From Flavobacterium wongokense (GTDB taxonomy: Bacteria > Bacteroidota > Bacteroidia > Flavobacteriales > Flavobacteriaceae), in NCBI RefSeq assembly GCF_021608265.1, contig NZ_JAKIHP010000001.1, positions 930,001 to 994,000 on the forward strand: a DNA stretch of 64,000 nucleotides, in the 5' to 3' direction. Made by a program: the position numbers and the translations under genes. Below, piece by piece: positions 1-8,716 of the stretch. Each line of letters starts with the position of its first letter. Position 1 is the first letter of the stretch. The notes under the pieces were generated by a model. It was given only the letters and a program-made list of their open reading frames with translations. It was not told the origin of the DNA and did no database searches.

Positions 1-1484
1 TTACTGATTCGGAGCTGAAACGTTGGAGTCATCTCGACCTAGAGAAAGATTCTATCCCGGGAATGAGTGTTGATAAGGCTTACGCCGAATTGTTGAAAAA
101 CAAGAAAGGAACAAAAGTAATTGTTGCTGTGGTTGATTCGGGTGTTGATATCAATCAGGAAGATTTGAAACCTTTCATCTGGACCAATGCAAAGGAAATC
201 CCGAACAACGGAAAAGATGATGACAAAAATGGTTTTGTTGATGACGTTCACGGTTGGAATTTCTTAGGAAATTCAAACAATGAAAACCTTGAAATGACTC
301 GTCTTTTGAAAAAACCGGATGATGGTACGGAAACTTATAAACAAGCTTTGGCTGATTATACTGTAAAACTTGCCGATGCCAATGAATTAAAAGAAAATGT
401 AGATATTTTGCTGAAAGCAGATAAAGCGGTTCGCGATGAACTTAAAAAAGATAATTACACGCTTTCAGAAATAAAAGATATGCCTTCGGTAAAATTCGAT
501 TTATACGATGCCAAACGAATCATGTTGTCTTATGCAACCCAAAAAGGGGATTCCTTCCACGAGGATTTACAGGCATATAAAGATTATGTTTATGACCAAT
601 TGGATTATAACCTGAATAAAGATTTCAACCCAAGAAAATTGGTTGGGGACAATCCAGAAGATATCAACGATAAGAAATACGGAAACAATGTAGTTTATTC
701 AAAAGACCGCAAGGATTCGTTACACGGGACACACGTTGCCGGAATCATTGCGCAAGGAAGAAACAACGGGATTGGTGGTGATGGTGTTGCAGACAATGTA
801 GTAATTATGCCGGTTCGCGCAGTGCCAAATGGTGATGAATACGATAAAGACATCGCTTTAGCTATTCGTTATGCTGTTGATAATGGTGCTAAAGTAATCA
901 ATGGAAGTTTTGGAAAAGATTTTTCACCGCATGCACAATGGGTTTATGATGCCATTAAATATGCCGCAAGCAAGGATGTTTTAATTGTACATGCTGCAGG
1001 TAATGATGCCAAAAACATTGACACAGAACCAAATTTCCCAACAGACGATGTTGACGGAAAGGAAATTGCCGATAACGTATTGACCGTTGGAGCCTTAAAC
1101 TATCAGTATGGTGAAAAAGTAATCGCTACTTTTTCTAATTACGGAAAAAGAAATGTGGATGTGTATGCTCCGGGTGTAAAAATCTACGCAACCATTCCGG
1201 GCAATAAATACAAATACCTTCAGGGAACTTCAATGGCATCGCCAAATGCTGCCGGTGTTGCAGCCTTGATCCGTGAGTACTATCCAAACCTGAAAGCGGC
1301 GCAGGTGAAACAAATCCTGATGAAATCGGGAACACCTTTAGACCTTGAGGTTTTAGTTGATGAAAAACGAATTAAGATTCCTTTCTCAGAAGCCAGCATT
1401 TCCGGAAAAATTGTCAACGCTTACAATGCGCTGAAAATGGCAGAGGAAATGTCAAACTCGCTGAAAAGCAATCCAAAATTATAA
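1..1484 (+). CDS. S8 family (subtilisin-like) serine protease, 5' truncated
   Basis: This is a secreted-type subtilase. Its reading frame is open from the left edge of the window (codons from base 3), so the N-terminus lies outside; the first in-window ATG at 63 is internal. The catalytic triad is visible: Asp in VAVVDSGVD (codon 135-137), His in LHGTHVAG (codon 723-725) and Ser in GTSMASP (codon 1230-1232). About 190 residues separate Asp and His, longer than in classical subtilisin, and this insert is lysine- and aspartate-rich. There is no recognisable C-terminal sorting domain; the protein ends shortly after the peptidase fold. It probably degrades extracellular or periplasmic protein. 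A hairpin with a T-run follows directly. The family call is firm; substrate and full length are unknown. Confidence 0.93.
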   Translation, partial: TDSELKRWSHLDLEKDSIPGMSVDKAYAELLKNKKGTKVIVAVVDSGVDINQEDLKPFIWTNAKEIPNNGKDDDKNGFVDDVHGWNFLGNSNNENLEMTRLLKKPDDGTETYKQALADYTVKLADANELKENVDILLKADKAVRDELKKDNYTLSEIKDMPSVKFDLYDAKRIMLSYATQKGDSFHEDLQAYKDYVYDQLDYNLNKDFNPRKLVGDNPEDINDKKYGNNVVYSKDRKDSLHGTHVAGIIAQGRNNGIGGDGVADNVVIMPVRAVPNGDEYDKDIALAIRYAVDNGAKVINGSFGKDFSPHAQWVYDAIKYAASKDVLIVHAAGNDAKNIDTEPNFPTDDVDGKEIADNVLTVGALNYQYGEKVIATFSNYGKRNVDVYAPGVKIYATIPGNKYKYLQGTSMASPNAAGVAALIREYYPNLKAAQVKQILMKSGTPLDLEVLVDEKRIKIPFSEASISGKIVNAYNALKMAEEMSNSLKSNPKL

Positions 1485-1490
1485 ACCTGA

Positions 1491-1517
1491 AAGGAAGCCT
1501 AAAAACTTCCTTTTTTA
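1491..1517 (+). terminator. Rho-independent terminator after the S8 protease
   Basis: A stem AAGGAAG / CTTCCTT with a short A-rich loop is followed by a run of T. It sits between the protease stop and the M1 peptidase start, so the two genes are probably separate transcripts although only 46 bp apart. Confidence 0.6.
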
Positions 1518-1530
1518 TTTTTACTCCCGT

Positions 1531-3420
1531 ATGAACAACAAACTTTTATTTGGTTTTATTTTATTGAATGTCACGGCTGCGTTTTCACAATCCAATTCCT
1601 ATTGGCAGCAAAAAGCAGATTACAAAATGGACGTTTCCATGGATGTGGAAACCTATCAATACAAAGGAAAACAAAAGCTGGTTTACACCAATAATTCTAA
1701 CGATACGCTTCGTCGTGTGTATTATCATTTATACAACAATGCCTTTCAACCCGGAAGCGAAATGGATGTCCGTGCGCAAACGATTGCCGATCCTGATGCC
1801 CGATTTACTTCCAAAGGAAAGAATGCTGAAGGAAAAGAAACACGCGAGTTTAGGATTGCCAACCTTAAACCTAATGAAATTGGATACCTGAAAATTTCAA
1901 ACTTCAAACAAGATGGTGTTGCCGCCAATACAAAAGAAGTCTCAACAATCCTTGAAGTCGATTTGGCAAAACCAATCCTTCCTGGACAATCAACAACCTT
2001 TACCTTAGATTTTGACGGTCAGGTTCCGTTACAGATTCGCCGTTCGGGAAGGAATAACAAAGAAGGTGTTGAGCTTTCGATGGCGCAATGGTATCCAAAA
2101 ATTGCCGAATTTGATTTTGAAGGCTGGCATGCCGACCCTTATATTGCCCGTGAATTCCATGGTGTTTGGGGGAATTTTGATGTCAACATTACCATCGATA
2201 AGAATTACATCCTTGGTGGAAGCGGTGTTTTAAAAAACAATAACGAAATTGGTTATGGTTATCAGGACGAAGGCGTTAAGATAAAAAGGGATTCGAAAAT
2301 CAAAACCCTGACCTGGCATTTCGTAGCCCAGAATGTTCACGATTTTACCTGGGCTGCCGATAAAAATTACATCCATGATTCGATGAAGGTTCCTTATGGA
2401 GCCACAATCCACTTCCTATATAAAAACAACCCCAAAATTATCGACAACTGGAAAAAACTACAACCTAAAACGGTTCGGTTGATGCAGCTTTACAACAATC
2501 TGGTTGGTAAATATCCTTATGACCAATACTCTGTAATTCAGGGAGGCGATGGTGGAATGGAATATGCCATGTGTACACTAATTTTAGGAGAAGGGACTTT
2601 GGATGGAATGGTCAATGGTACCATCGCGCACGAAATGGCACATTCCTGGTTTCAGCATATCCTGGCTTCAAACGAATCCAAGCATCCGTGGATGGACGAA
2701 GGATTTTCAACCTATATTGAGTACATTGCCGTAAATGAAACTGCCGATAAAAAAGTAGACAATCCATTTGAATCACTCTATTCAACTTACTACAAATTGG
2801 TTGAATCCGGAAAGGAACAGCCTTTGTCAACGCATGGAGACCGATTTGACTTTAACCGAAGTTATTCCATTGCTTCCTATTACAAAGGAGCGCTTTTCCT
2901 GTCACAGCTGGAATACATTATTGGGAAAGAAAATACCCGAAAAACACTAAGACGTTTTTTCGATGAATTCAAGTTCAAACACCCTACGCCAAATGACATT
3001 AAACGTACAGCTGAACGCGTTTCGGGAGCAAATTTGGATTGGTATTTGACCGATTGGACCGAAACACTGAACACCATTGACTACGGAATCAAAAATGTGG
3101 AAAGCGCAACAGACGGAGTGCAAAGAACCGGGGTTACTTTGGAACGAATTGGAAGAACGCCAATGCCAATAGACGTTTACGTTGAATATACCGACGGAAC
3201 TAAAGAGAGTTTTTATATTCCATTGCGGATGATGAGTTTTGAAAAAGAAAACCCAACACCTGAAATCAAACGAACTGTTTTAGCAGATTGGGCTTGGGCA
3301 CAGCCAACCTATTTCTTTGAAATCCCGAAAGCAAAATCGGCAATCAAAAAAATAACGATTGACCCAAGCGGTTTGATGGCCGATGTAAAAAGAAGCAATA
3401 ACGTCTTTGAAATAAAGTAA
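1531..3420 (+). CDS. M1 family metallopeptidase (aminopeptidase N-like), secreted
   Basis: A 629-residue zinc aminopeptidase-family protein. Residues 1-20 form a signal peptide ending in TAAFSQ. The substrate-binding motif appears as GGMEYAM (341-347), the zinc motif HEMAH at 367-371, and the third zinc ligand in WMDEGF (Glu390), 19 residues after the second His, as in M1 enzymes. The N-terminal beta-rich domain and the thermolysin-like domain are both present; the C-terminal helical domain of the longest M1 enzymes is short. It probably trims peptides in the periplasm or outside the cell, fitting its neighbour the S8 protease. The start is the ATG immediately before the signal peptide. Exact specificity cannot be read from sequence. 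Confidence 0.92.
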   Translation: MNNKLLFGFILLNVTAAFSQSNSYWQQKADYKMDVSMDVETYQYKGKQKLVYTNNSNDTLRRVYYHLYNNAFQPGSEMDVRAQTIADPDARFTSKGKNAEGKETREFRIANLKPNEIGYLKISNFKQDGVAANTKEVSTILEVDLAKPILPGQSTTFTLDFDGQVPLQIRRSGRNNKEGVELSMAQWYPKIAEFDFEGWHADPYIAREFHGVWGNFDVNITIDKNYILGGSGVLKNNNEIGYGYQDEGVKIKRDSKIKTLTWHFVAQNVHDFTWAADKNYIHDSMKVPYGATIHFLYKNNPKIIDNWKKLQPKTVRLMQLYNNLVGKYPYDQYSVIQGGDGGMEYAMCTLILGEGTLDGMVNGTIAHEMAHSWFQHILASNESKHPWMDEGFSTYIEYIAVNETADKKVDNPFESLYSTYYKLVESGKEQPLSTHGDRFDFNRSYSIASYYKGALFLSQLEYIIGKENTRKTLRRFFDEFKFKHPTPNDIKRTAERVSGANLDWYLTDWTETLNTIDYGIKNVESATDGVQRTGVTLERIGRTPMPIDVYVEYTDGTKESFYIPLRMMSFEKENPTPEIKRTVLADWAWAQPTYFFEIPKAKSAIKKITIDPSGLMADVKRSNNVFEIK

Positions 3421-3422
3421 AT

Positions 3423-3453
3423 AAAAAAGCGAACTTTTAAGGTTCACTTTTTT
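3423..3453. terminator. Bidirectional terminator
   Basis: The stem AAGCGAAC / GTTCACTT (one mismatch) is flanked by an A-run on the left and a T-run on the right. It lies between the convergent M1 peptidase and the following - strand lipoprotein gene and can serve both. Confidence 0.7.
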
Positions 3454-3455
3454 TA

Positions 3456-3923
3456 TTATTTCTTTATGTATTCTGGGTTATCGGGATAATAGGTGATGTC
3501 GATTTTCCCATTGGTAATTTGAATGTTTTCTCCGTCGCTATTGGTAAAAATCCCTTCAAACGTTCCTTTCATTCTTTTATCTGAATTGATTGTGAGATGC
3601 ATTTCTATCGGATGATCGAAATTATAATTGTAACCTTTTCCGGCTATAAAAGCACCTCCGTTTGTAGATTGCCCATCATATTCTCCACCTCGGATTACCC
3701 TAAGGGCAAAGCTTTCCGGAGTTCCGTCTTTTGGCTGTGCGGAGATGTCAAGCCTTGTAATGGGAACCTCCCAATTGTTGTCTACTGTTTTTGTGACTCT
3801 AATGTCCTCATAGATTTTGTATACCCCATCGGCTTTAAAAGACACTCTTCTTACGGCAGTCCCATCGTCGGATGAACAACTTAAAAACAATAATGCGGCA
3901 AAAGCAATCAAAATCTTTTTCAT
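3456..3923 (-). CDS. Small lipoprotein of unknown function
   Basis: A 155-residue protein. The start chosen is the ATG at 3923, giving MKKILIAFAALLFLSC, a clean lipoprotein signal with lipobox LFLSC followed by SSDD. A frame extends 8 codons further upstream but would bury the signal. The mature part is beta-rich with no cysteines and no recognisable catalytic motif, and it mentions none of the repeats seen in adhesins. Bacteroidota lipoproteins starting CSSDD are usually periplasmic-facing or surface-exposed. Convergent with the M1 peptidase and sharing its terminator. I do not recognise the family. Confidence 0.7.
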   Translation of the reverse strand: MKKILIAFAALLFLSCSSDDGTAVRRVSFKADGVYKIYEDIRVTKTVDNNWEVPITRLDISAQPKDGTPESFALRVIRGGEYDGQSTNGGAFIAGKGYNYNFDHPIEMHLTINSDKRMKGTFEGIFTNSDGENIQITNGKIDITYYPDNPEYIKK

Positions 3924-4060
3924 GGTTAAGAATTTAAGTTCAGACAAATAAACAACTTTTCCTTCAAATTATTTAAGCAAATATTTATCCTGTCCAACAT
4001 TCGGCAACTGATTATTTCGAATAGAATTTGTAGATTTACCGCGATAAATAATTTCACAAA

Positions 4061-4471
4061 ATGAAAGCACTTCAACTTCTTATCGTTTGCCTTTTTCTGA
4101 GTTTTGGAAGCATCGCTTCTGCACAACCCATTCGTTTTAAAACGAGCAGCGTAAGTTTTACCGACAAAAAAGACAATGGCGATTGGAACGAATGGTCTGA
4201 ATTTGTTGCTGCCAATGTTTTAATCAGTGTTGATGCCAAAAAGGATTTGATCACGGTCAATTCTGCGGAAGTGCAATCCTTTAAGATAAAGGCGTATGGT
4301 GAAATTACAGACACTGATGAAATAAACGTTGTTCCTTTTGAATGCATGGACAACAAGTTTTCGAAGTGCACGATTTTAATCATTACCAAGAAAAAAGAAA
4401 ATAACCGTATGCAGTTTTACATCAATTACAACGAAGTAAAATTTGTTTACAACATCTACAATGTCAAGTAA
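4061..4471 (+). CDS. Small secreted protein of unknown function, upstream of rnpA
   Basis: A 136-residue protein with a signal peptide (MKALQLLIVCLFLSFGSIASAQ, cleavage after the SASAQ region). The mature part is about 115 residues, predicted beta-rich, with a single Cys pair (ECMDNKFSKCTI) that could form a disulfide. It ends 2 bp before the rnpA start, so the two are probably co-transcribed. No catalytic motif is visible. An analogous small secreted protein next to rnpA is plausible as a lineage-specific gene; I do not recognise a named family and assign no function. Confidence 0.75.
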   Translation: MKALQLLIVCLFLSFGSIASAQPIRFKTSSVSFTDKKDNGDWNEWSEFVAANVLISVDAKKDLITVNSAEVQSFKIKAYGEITDTDEINVVPFECMDNKFSKCTILIITKKKENNRMQFYINYNEVKFVYNIYNVK

Positions 4472-4473
4472 TA

Positions 4474-4854
4474 ATGGATTTTTCCTATTCGGCAGATGAA
4501 AAACTAAAGAGCAAAAAAATTATCGATTTGTTATTTTCCGAAGGCAAATCGGTGAGCAAATACCCGTTGCGTTTGGTTTACGTTGCCCATGATTTCGAAG
4601 AAAATGTCCCAATGAAAATAGGCGTTTCTGTATCCAAAAAACATTTTAAGAATGCTGTCGACCGGAACTATTTCAAGCGTGTACTCCGTGAATGTTATCG
4701 GTTGAACAAACATTTACTTATCGAAAACCTTGACTCCAAATATTGCTGCATGTTTTTTTATCAAACCAAGGAAAAGCTGTCTTATCAGGAAATAAACGAA
4801 AAGACAATACAGCTTTTTGAAAAGTTTGCCAAAACCCTTCACGAGGTGAAATAG
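4474..4854 (+). CDS. rnpA: Ribonuclease P protein component
   Basis: The 126-residue protein subunit of RNase P, which helps the catalytic RNA remove 5' leaders from tRNA precursors in the cytoplasm. The basic RNR-type signature appears at residues 58-77 as FKNAVDRNYFKRVLRECYR, the form seen in Flavobacteriia. Length matches the family (about 120-130). The usual neighbour rpmH is absent; here the gene follows a small secreted protein by 2 bp and precedes a DUF4349 lipoprotein, a context typical of neither Proteobacteria nor Firmicutes. Function is well supported by the signature. Confidence 0.93.
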   Translation: MDFSYSADEKLKSKKIIDLLFSEGKSVSKYPLRLVYVAHDFEENVPMKIGVSVSKKHFKNAVDRNYFKRVLRECYRLNKHLLIENLDSKYCCMFFYQTKEKLSYQEINEKTIQLFEKFAKTLHEVK

Positions 4855-4924
4855 CCGCAGTAAAAATTCTCATACACAATAAATTAGTCCTTTTTTGCGT
4901 TCTAATGGTCTAACCCTTATTATT

Positions 4925-5836
4925 ATGAAAACGACTGTTTTAATTTATTCCGCGATTATTTTTTTGTGTTTGTCCTGCAAACAGGCTGATGAGGCTACTA
5001 CACAGGACATGATGGTTTACGCAGCAAAAGCCGACGAAGGTTATGCCGAAGCTGTTGATACTGCTGCAGTTGCAGCCGATGGTGCTTATGACAGCGATAC
5101 TAAGGTGGAAGCTGCAAGCCTAAAGATGGCTCCAAAAGAAAAGGAGGAACCTATAGAAACCAAAATCATCAAATCGGGTAATTTAACTTTCCAAACCGAT
5201 GATTTAGACGAAACCTTTAATCAGATTCAAAGCGCCGTTAAAAAATACAAGGCCCAGATAAAAAATGATTCCCAAATGAATAACGATTATAGGTTATCAA
5301 GGAGCATCAATATCAGGGTTCCCAATCAGTATTTTGACGCGTTGATTGCCGAGATTTCAAAAGGCGTAAAGTATTTTGACGTAAAAGACATTTCTTCACA
5401 GGATGTTACTGAAGAGTATATAGATGTTGAGTCGCGCATCAAAACAAAAAAGGTTTTGGAGCAACGTTATTTGGAATTATTGAAAAAAGCCAATAAGGTT
5501 TCAGAAATGCTCGAAATCGAAGGGCAGCTTTCCGAGATACGGGAAGAAATTGAAGCTAAGGAAGGACGATTGAGATACCTTCAGAACAAGGTATCCATGA
5601 GCACTTTGGACATAACTTTTTACAAACCTATAGCACAAGGTCAAAAAGCAACGGTTTCCTATGGTGGAAGAATTGGCAATGCCATTGTATCGGGCTTTAA
5701 CGGAATTTCAAATTTCTTTATTGACTTGTTAGGAAATTGGCCAGTTATTGTTACATTAGTTGTCTTAATCCTACTAATCAGAAAACGGTTTAAACGAAAA
5801 AATAAAAAAGATGTTATCGAAAATCAAGAGCCTTAA
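4925..5836 (+). CDS. DUF4349 domain lipoprotein
   Basis: A 303-residue membrane-attached protein. The start at 4925 gives MKTTVLIYSAIIFLCLSC, a lipoprotein signal with lipobox LCLSC; an ATG 30 bp upstream would add unlikely residues. The central part (about 85-250) matches the DUF4349 layout: KIIKSGNLTFQTDDL, a repeated beta-alpha unit, then a long coiled coil (TKKVLEQRYLELLKKA through LRYLQNKV) and a terminal TM helix near 268-290 followed by a basic tail RKRFKRKNKK. The C-terminus overlaps the next gene by 26 bp, so the two are translationally linked. Its role is unknown; the coiled coil and TM suggest an envelope scaffold or anchor. Confidence 0.82.
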   Translation: MKTTVLIYSAIIFLCLSCKQADEATTQDMMVYAAKADEGYAEAVDTAAVAADGAYDSDTKVEAASLKMAPKEKEEPIETKIIKSGNLTFQTDDLDETFNQIQSAVKKYKAQIKNDSQMNNDYRLSRSINIRVPNQYFDALIAEISKGVKYFDVKDISSQDVTEEYIDVESRIKTKKVLEQRYLELLKKANKVSEMLEIEGQLSEIREEIEAKEGRLRYLQNKVSMSTLDITFYKPIAQGQKATVSYGGRIGNAIVSGFNGISNFFIDLLGNWPVIVTLVVLILLIRKRFKRKNKKDVIENQEP

Positions 5837-7457
5837 AAAAAGATATATTATCCCGGCAATTCTAAGTATTTTTCTCTTTGTTGGTGTAAGTTTTAAAGAT
5901 GATTATTTCGAAATTTCGAAACAGATCGAAATCTTTACAACGCTTTTCAAAACCATCAATCAAAACTATGTTGATGAAACCAATCCTGCGGAATTGATGG
6001 ACAAAGCCATCAAAAGCATGTTGGCAGATTTGGATCCTTATACCAATTATTTCAACGAACAGGATGTTATCAAATTCAAGATAAACAATACCGGCGAATA
6101 CACCGGAATTGGCGCCATGATTACCCGTAAGGAAGACAAGCTCATCATCAAGGAACCTTACAAAGGTTTTCCTGCCGACAAAGCCGGCTTAAAAGCAGGA
6201 GATGAAATCATCCAGATTGGCGATGTGCTTTTGGCAGATTTCAAGGACGATGCCTCACAATTGACCAAAGGTGCCAAAGGAACCAAAATCGATATCAAAT
6301 ATTTGCGCCAGGGCAAACCAATGAGCACCCAATTAATCCTTGATGAAGTGGGTATCAAAGCAGTTCCGTTTTACGGAATGGCTGATGATAAAACCGGTTA
6401 TATCGTTTTATCGCAATTCAACGCCAAAGCTTCCTCTGAAACAAAAGAAGCATTGGAAAGCCTTAAGGATAAAGGCGCAAAGCAGATTATTTTGGACTTG
6501 CGTGGAAATCCGGGTGGACTATTGCACGAAGCGGTAAATGTCTGCAATCTTTTTGTGCCAAAAGGTGAACTTATAGTTACTACGAAATCCAAAAATTCCA
6601 AATACAACAACACCAATAAAACAACCAAAGATCCTGTGGATACTGAAATTCCGCTAGCCGTAATTGTAGATGGAAAAAGTGCTTCGGCTTCGGAAATTGT
6701 TTCAGGTGCATTGCAGGATTTAGACAGGGCTGTGATTATAGGAAGCAGGAGTTTTGGAAAAGGACTGGTGCAACGTCCGATAGACATGACTTATGGAACT
6801 CAGGTGAAAGTAACCATTTCAAAATATTACACGCCTTCCGGAAGATGCATCCAGGCGTTGAATTATGCGCACAAAGACAAAAATGGAAAAGCCATTAGGA
6901 CTGAAGAGAAAAATTATAATGCCTTTAAAACCCAAAAAGGGAGAACCGTTTACGACGGTGGCGGGATTTTGCCGGATGTAGTTTTGGAAAATACTAAAAC
7001 CAGCGCCATTGCGGAAGCATTGCAGAAAAATGATGCGATTTTCAATTATGCGACCAACTATTATTATAAAAATCCAACGCTTGGTGATAAAATCCCAACC
7101 ATTACCGATGCAGATATTGCCGATTTTAAAGCATTCATAAAGAGAGAAAAAATATCTTTGGACACTGAAACCGAAGTGGCGCTGAAAAACACTTTGGAAA
7201 AAGCCAAAAAGGAAAATGTTGATGAAGCTATTTCTGCGGAGTATCAGCAATTATTCGCTGCTTTGGAAAAAAGTGAGGAAACCTTGATTGACAAAAACCA
7301 AAAGGAAATTAAAAACCTGCTTTTGGATGAAATCATCAAAAGATATCAGTACAAAGAAGGATTATATCAATATTACATTAAAAGCAACTTCGAAATCAAA
7401 AAGTCAATCGAAGTATTAAATGACAAAACCCAGTATAATAAGATTTTGAAAATATAA
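5811..7457 (+). CDS. C-terminal processing peptidase, S41 family (CtpA-like)
   Basis: A 548-residue periplasmic serine protease. Residues 11-27 form an N-terminal signal/anchor. A PDZ domain occupies about 92-180 (YTGIGAMITRK, GFPADKAGLKAGDEI), followed by the S41 catalytic domain with Ser292 in GKSASASEIVSGAL and Lys317 in SFGKGLVQ, 25 residues apart as in Tsp/CtpA. The C-terminal 130 residues are helical and charged. Such enzymes cleave substrates from their C-termini and often regulate cell-wall hydrolases or process lipoproteins. The start overlaps the DUF4349 gene and the stop is 1 bp before the OmpA gene, forming one operon. Confidence 0.94.
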   Translation: MLSKIKSLKKRYIIPAILSIFLFVGVSFKDDYFEISKQIEIFTTLFKTINQNYVDETNPAELMDKAIKSMLADLDPYTNYFNEQDVIKFKINNTGEYTGIGAMITRKEDKLIIKEPYKGFPADKAGLKAGDEIIQIGDVLLADFKDDASQLTKGAKGTKIDIKYLRQGKPMSTQLILDEVGIKAVPFYGMADDKTGYIVLSQFNAKASSETKEALESLKDKGAKQIILDLRGNPGGLLHEAVNVCNLFVPKGELIVTTKSKNSKYNNTNKTTKDPVDTEIPLAVIVDGKSASASEIVSGALQDLDRAVIIGSRSFGKGLVQRPIDMTYGTQVKVTISKYYTPSGRCIQALNYAHKDKNGKAIRTEEKNYNAFKTQKGRTVYDGGGILPDVVLENTKTSAIAEALQKNDAIFNYATNYYYKNPTLGDKIPTITDADIADFKAFIKREKISLDTETEVALKNTLEKAKKENVDEAISAEYQQLFAALEKSEETLIDKNQKEIKNLLLDEIIKRYQYKEGLYQYYIKSNFEIKKSIEVLNDKTQYNKILKI

Positions 7458-7458
7458 T

Positions 7459-8271
7459 ATGAAGTTCTTAAAATATTTGCCCCTATTGTTCTTCGGATTT
7501 ATCCAGGCACAAGAAGAAATCGTTCATTCCATTTACTTCGAATTTGACAAGTTTGCGTTGAATGAAAAAGAAGTGAACGCCGCGATTGATTTTATCAAAC
7601 AAACCGATTCCACAAGAATAGAATCCATACAGATTTTTGGTTACACCGATGATGTTGGAAAAGATGCCTATAATTTCAAACTTTCGACCAAAAGGGCTAC
7701 AGCCATACAGGACAGGTTTATTGAAAGTGGAATCAAAAGTAAAATCATTGTCACTATTGAAGGAAAGGGAAGAATCCTGATTGACGATGACATCGTGGAA
7801 AATCTTCCGGAAAAACGCTCCAAAAACCGCCGTGTGGATGTGGTGGTCAATTTGAAGCCTTTGCCCAAAATTGAGCTTCCCGGTTTCTATACCAGCATTC
7901 AAAAAAACCACATTGTAGGCGACCATATTTATCTTGAAGGCGTATTGTTTGAAAGAGGCAGCAGCAAATTGGATTTTAAGGTTAAAACCATTTTGGATAA
8001 GGTCGCTAAGTTACTTCAGAAGTATAAAAACCTGAAATTCGAGGTTCAGGGACATGTTTGCTGTACGCCGCCATACCAGAAAGAAGCCATCGATATGGAT
8101 ACCAAAAAGCGCCAATTGTCTACCAATCGCGCACAGTCTGTTTACAAATACCTGCTGTTTAAGAAAGTTTCGAAAGACCGTATGAGTTTCAAAGGTTATG
8201 GAAATACAGTTCCGTTGGGCAAAGGAACGCAATACGACCGAAGAGTGGAACTGGTAATTACCAGTATTTAA
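7459..8271 (+). CDS. Envelope protein with two OmpA-like domains
   Basis: A 270-residue secreted protein with a signal peptide (MKFLKYLPLLFFGFIQAQ). It carries two OmpA/MotB-type peptidoglycan-binding domains: about 22-130 (YFEFDKFALNEKEV, GYTDDVGKDAYN, LSTKRATAIQ, KNRRVDV) and about 150-270 (LFERGSSKLDF, VQGHVCC, LSTNRAQSVYKYL, YDRRVELVI). The second has an insert of about 20 residues with Cys-Cys between the usual GH and the LS.NRA helix. No porin barrel is present. It probably tethers the outer membrane or the upstream protease system to peptidoglycan. It overlaps the convergent acetyltransferase gene by 4 bp. Confidence 0.87.
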   Translation: MKFLKYLPLLFFGFIQAQEEIVHSIYFEFDKFALNEKEVNAAIDFIKQTDSTRIESIQIFGYTDDVGKDAYNFKLSTKRATAIQDRFIESGIKSKIIVTIEGKGRILIDDDIVENLPEKRSKNRRVDVVVNLKPLPKIELPGFYTSIQKNHIVGDHIYLEGVLFERGSSKLDFKVKTILDKVAKLLQKYKNLKFEVQGHVCCTPPYQKEAIDMDTKKRQLSTNRAQSVYKYLLFKKVSKDRMSFKGYGNTVPLGKGTQYDRRVELVITSI

Positions 8272-8714
8272 CTTCTTTTCATTTCAATATGCGGAATGTC
8301 GTCTTCTAAATAGGTTTCGCTGGTTTGGACAAAACCATGGCTTTCGTAGAATTTCTTCAGGTACAATTGGGCCGAAATCGTGATTTTGGTTTCGCCAAAT
8401 TCATTCTTTACCGCATCAATCGCTTCCTTCATTAGGATGTGCCCAATTTTTTTATCGCGATACGTTTCCTTCACGACAACCCTTCCAATCGAAGCTTCTT
8501 CAAAATAATCTTTGGGTTTGAACAAGCGGGAATAGGCAACGACTTTCCCATCATCTTCACCGATAAGATGCAATGCTTTTCCATCTTTGCCGTCAATGTC
8601 CTGATAAACGCAATTTTGCTCGACTACAAAGACTTCTGAACGCAATTGGAGCAAATCATATAGTTCGGCCACAGATAGTGCCTCAAATCGCTTTATTTTC
8701 CATTTTAGGCCCAT
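8268..8714 (-). CDS. GNAT family N-acetyltransferase, ElaA-like
   Basis: A 148-residue cytoplasmic acetyltransferase. The N-terminus WKIKRFEALSVAELYDLLQLR and RSEVFVVEQNCVYQDIDGKD are typical of ElaA proteins, and the acetyl-CoA loop is IGRVVVKETYRDKKIGHILM. The C-terminus (LYLKKFYESHGFVQTSETY, PHIEM) matches the family. The substrate is not known for the family. It is the last gene of a - strand run with the DUF4837 lipoprotein (2-bp gap) and the LysM transglycosylase, although a functional link with them is not evident. Confidence 0.9.
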   Translation of the reverse strand: MGLKWKIKRFEALSVAELYDLLQLRSEVFVVEQNCVYQDIDGKDGKALHLIGEDDGKVVAYSRLFKPKDYFEEASIGRVVVKETYRDKKIGHILMKEAIDAVKNEFGETKITISAQLYLKKFYESHGFVQTSETYLEDDIPHIEMKRS

Positions 8715-8716
8715 AG

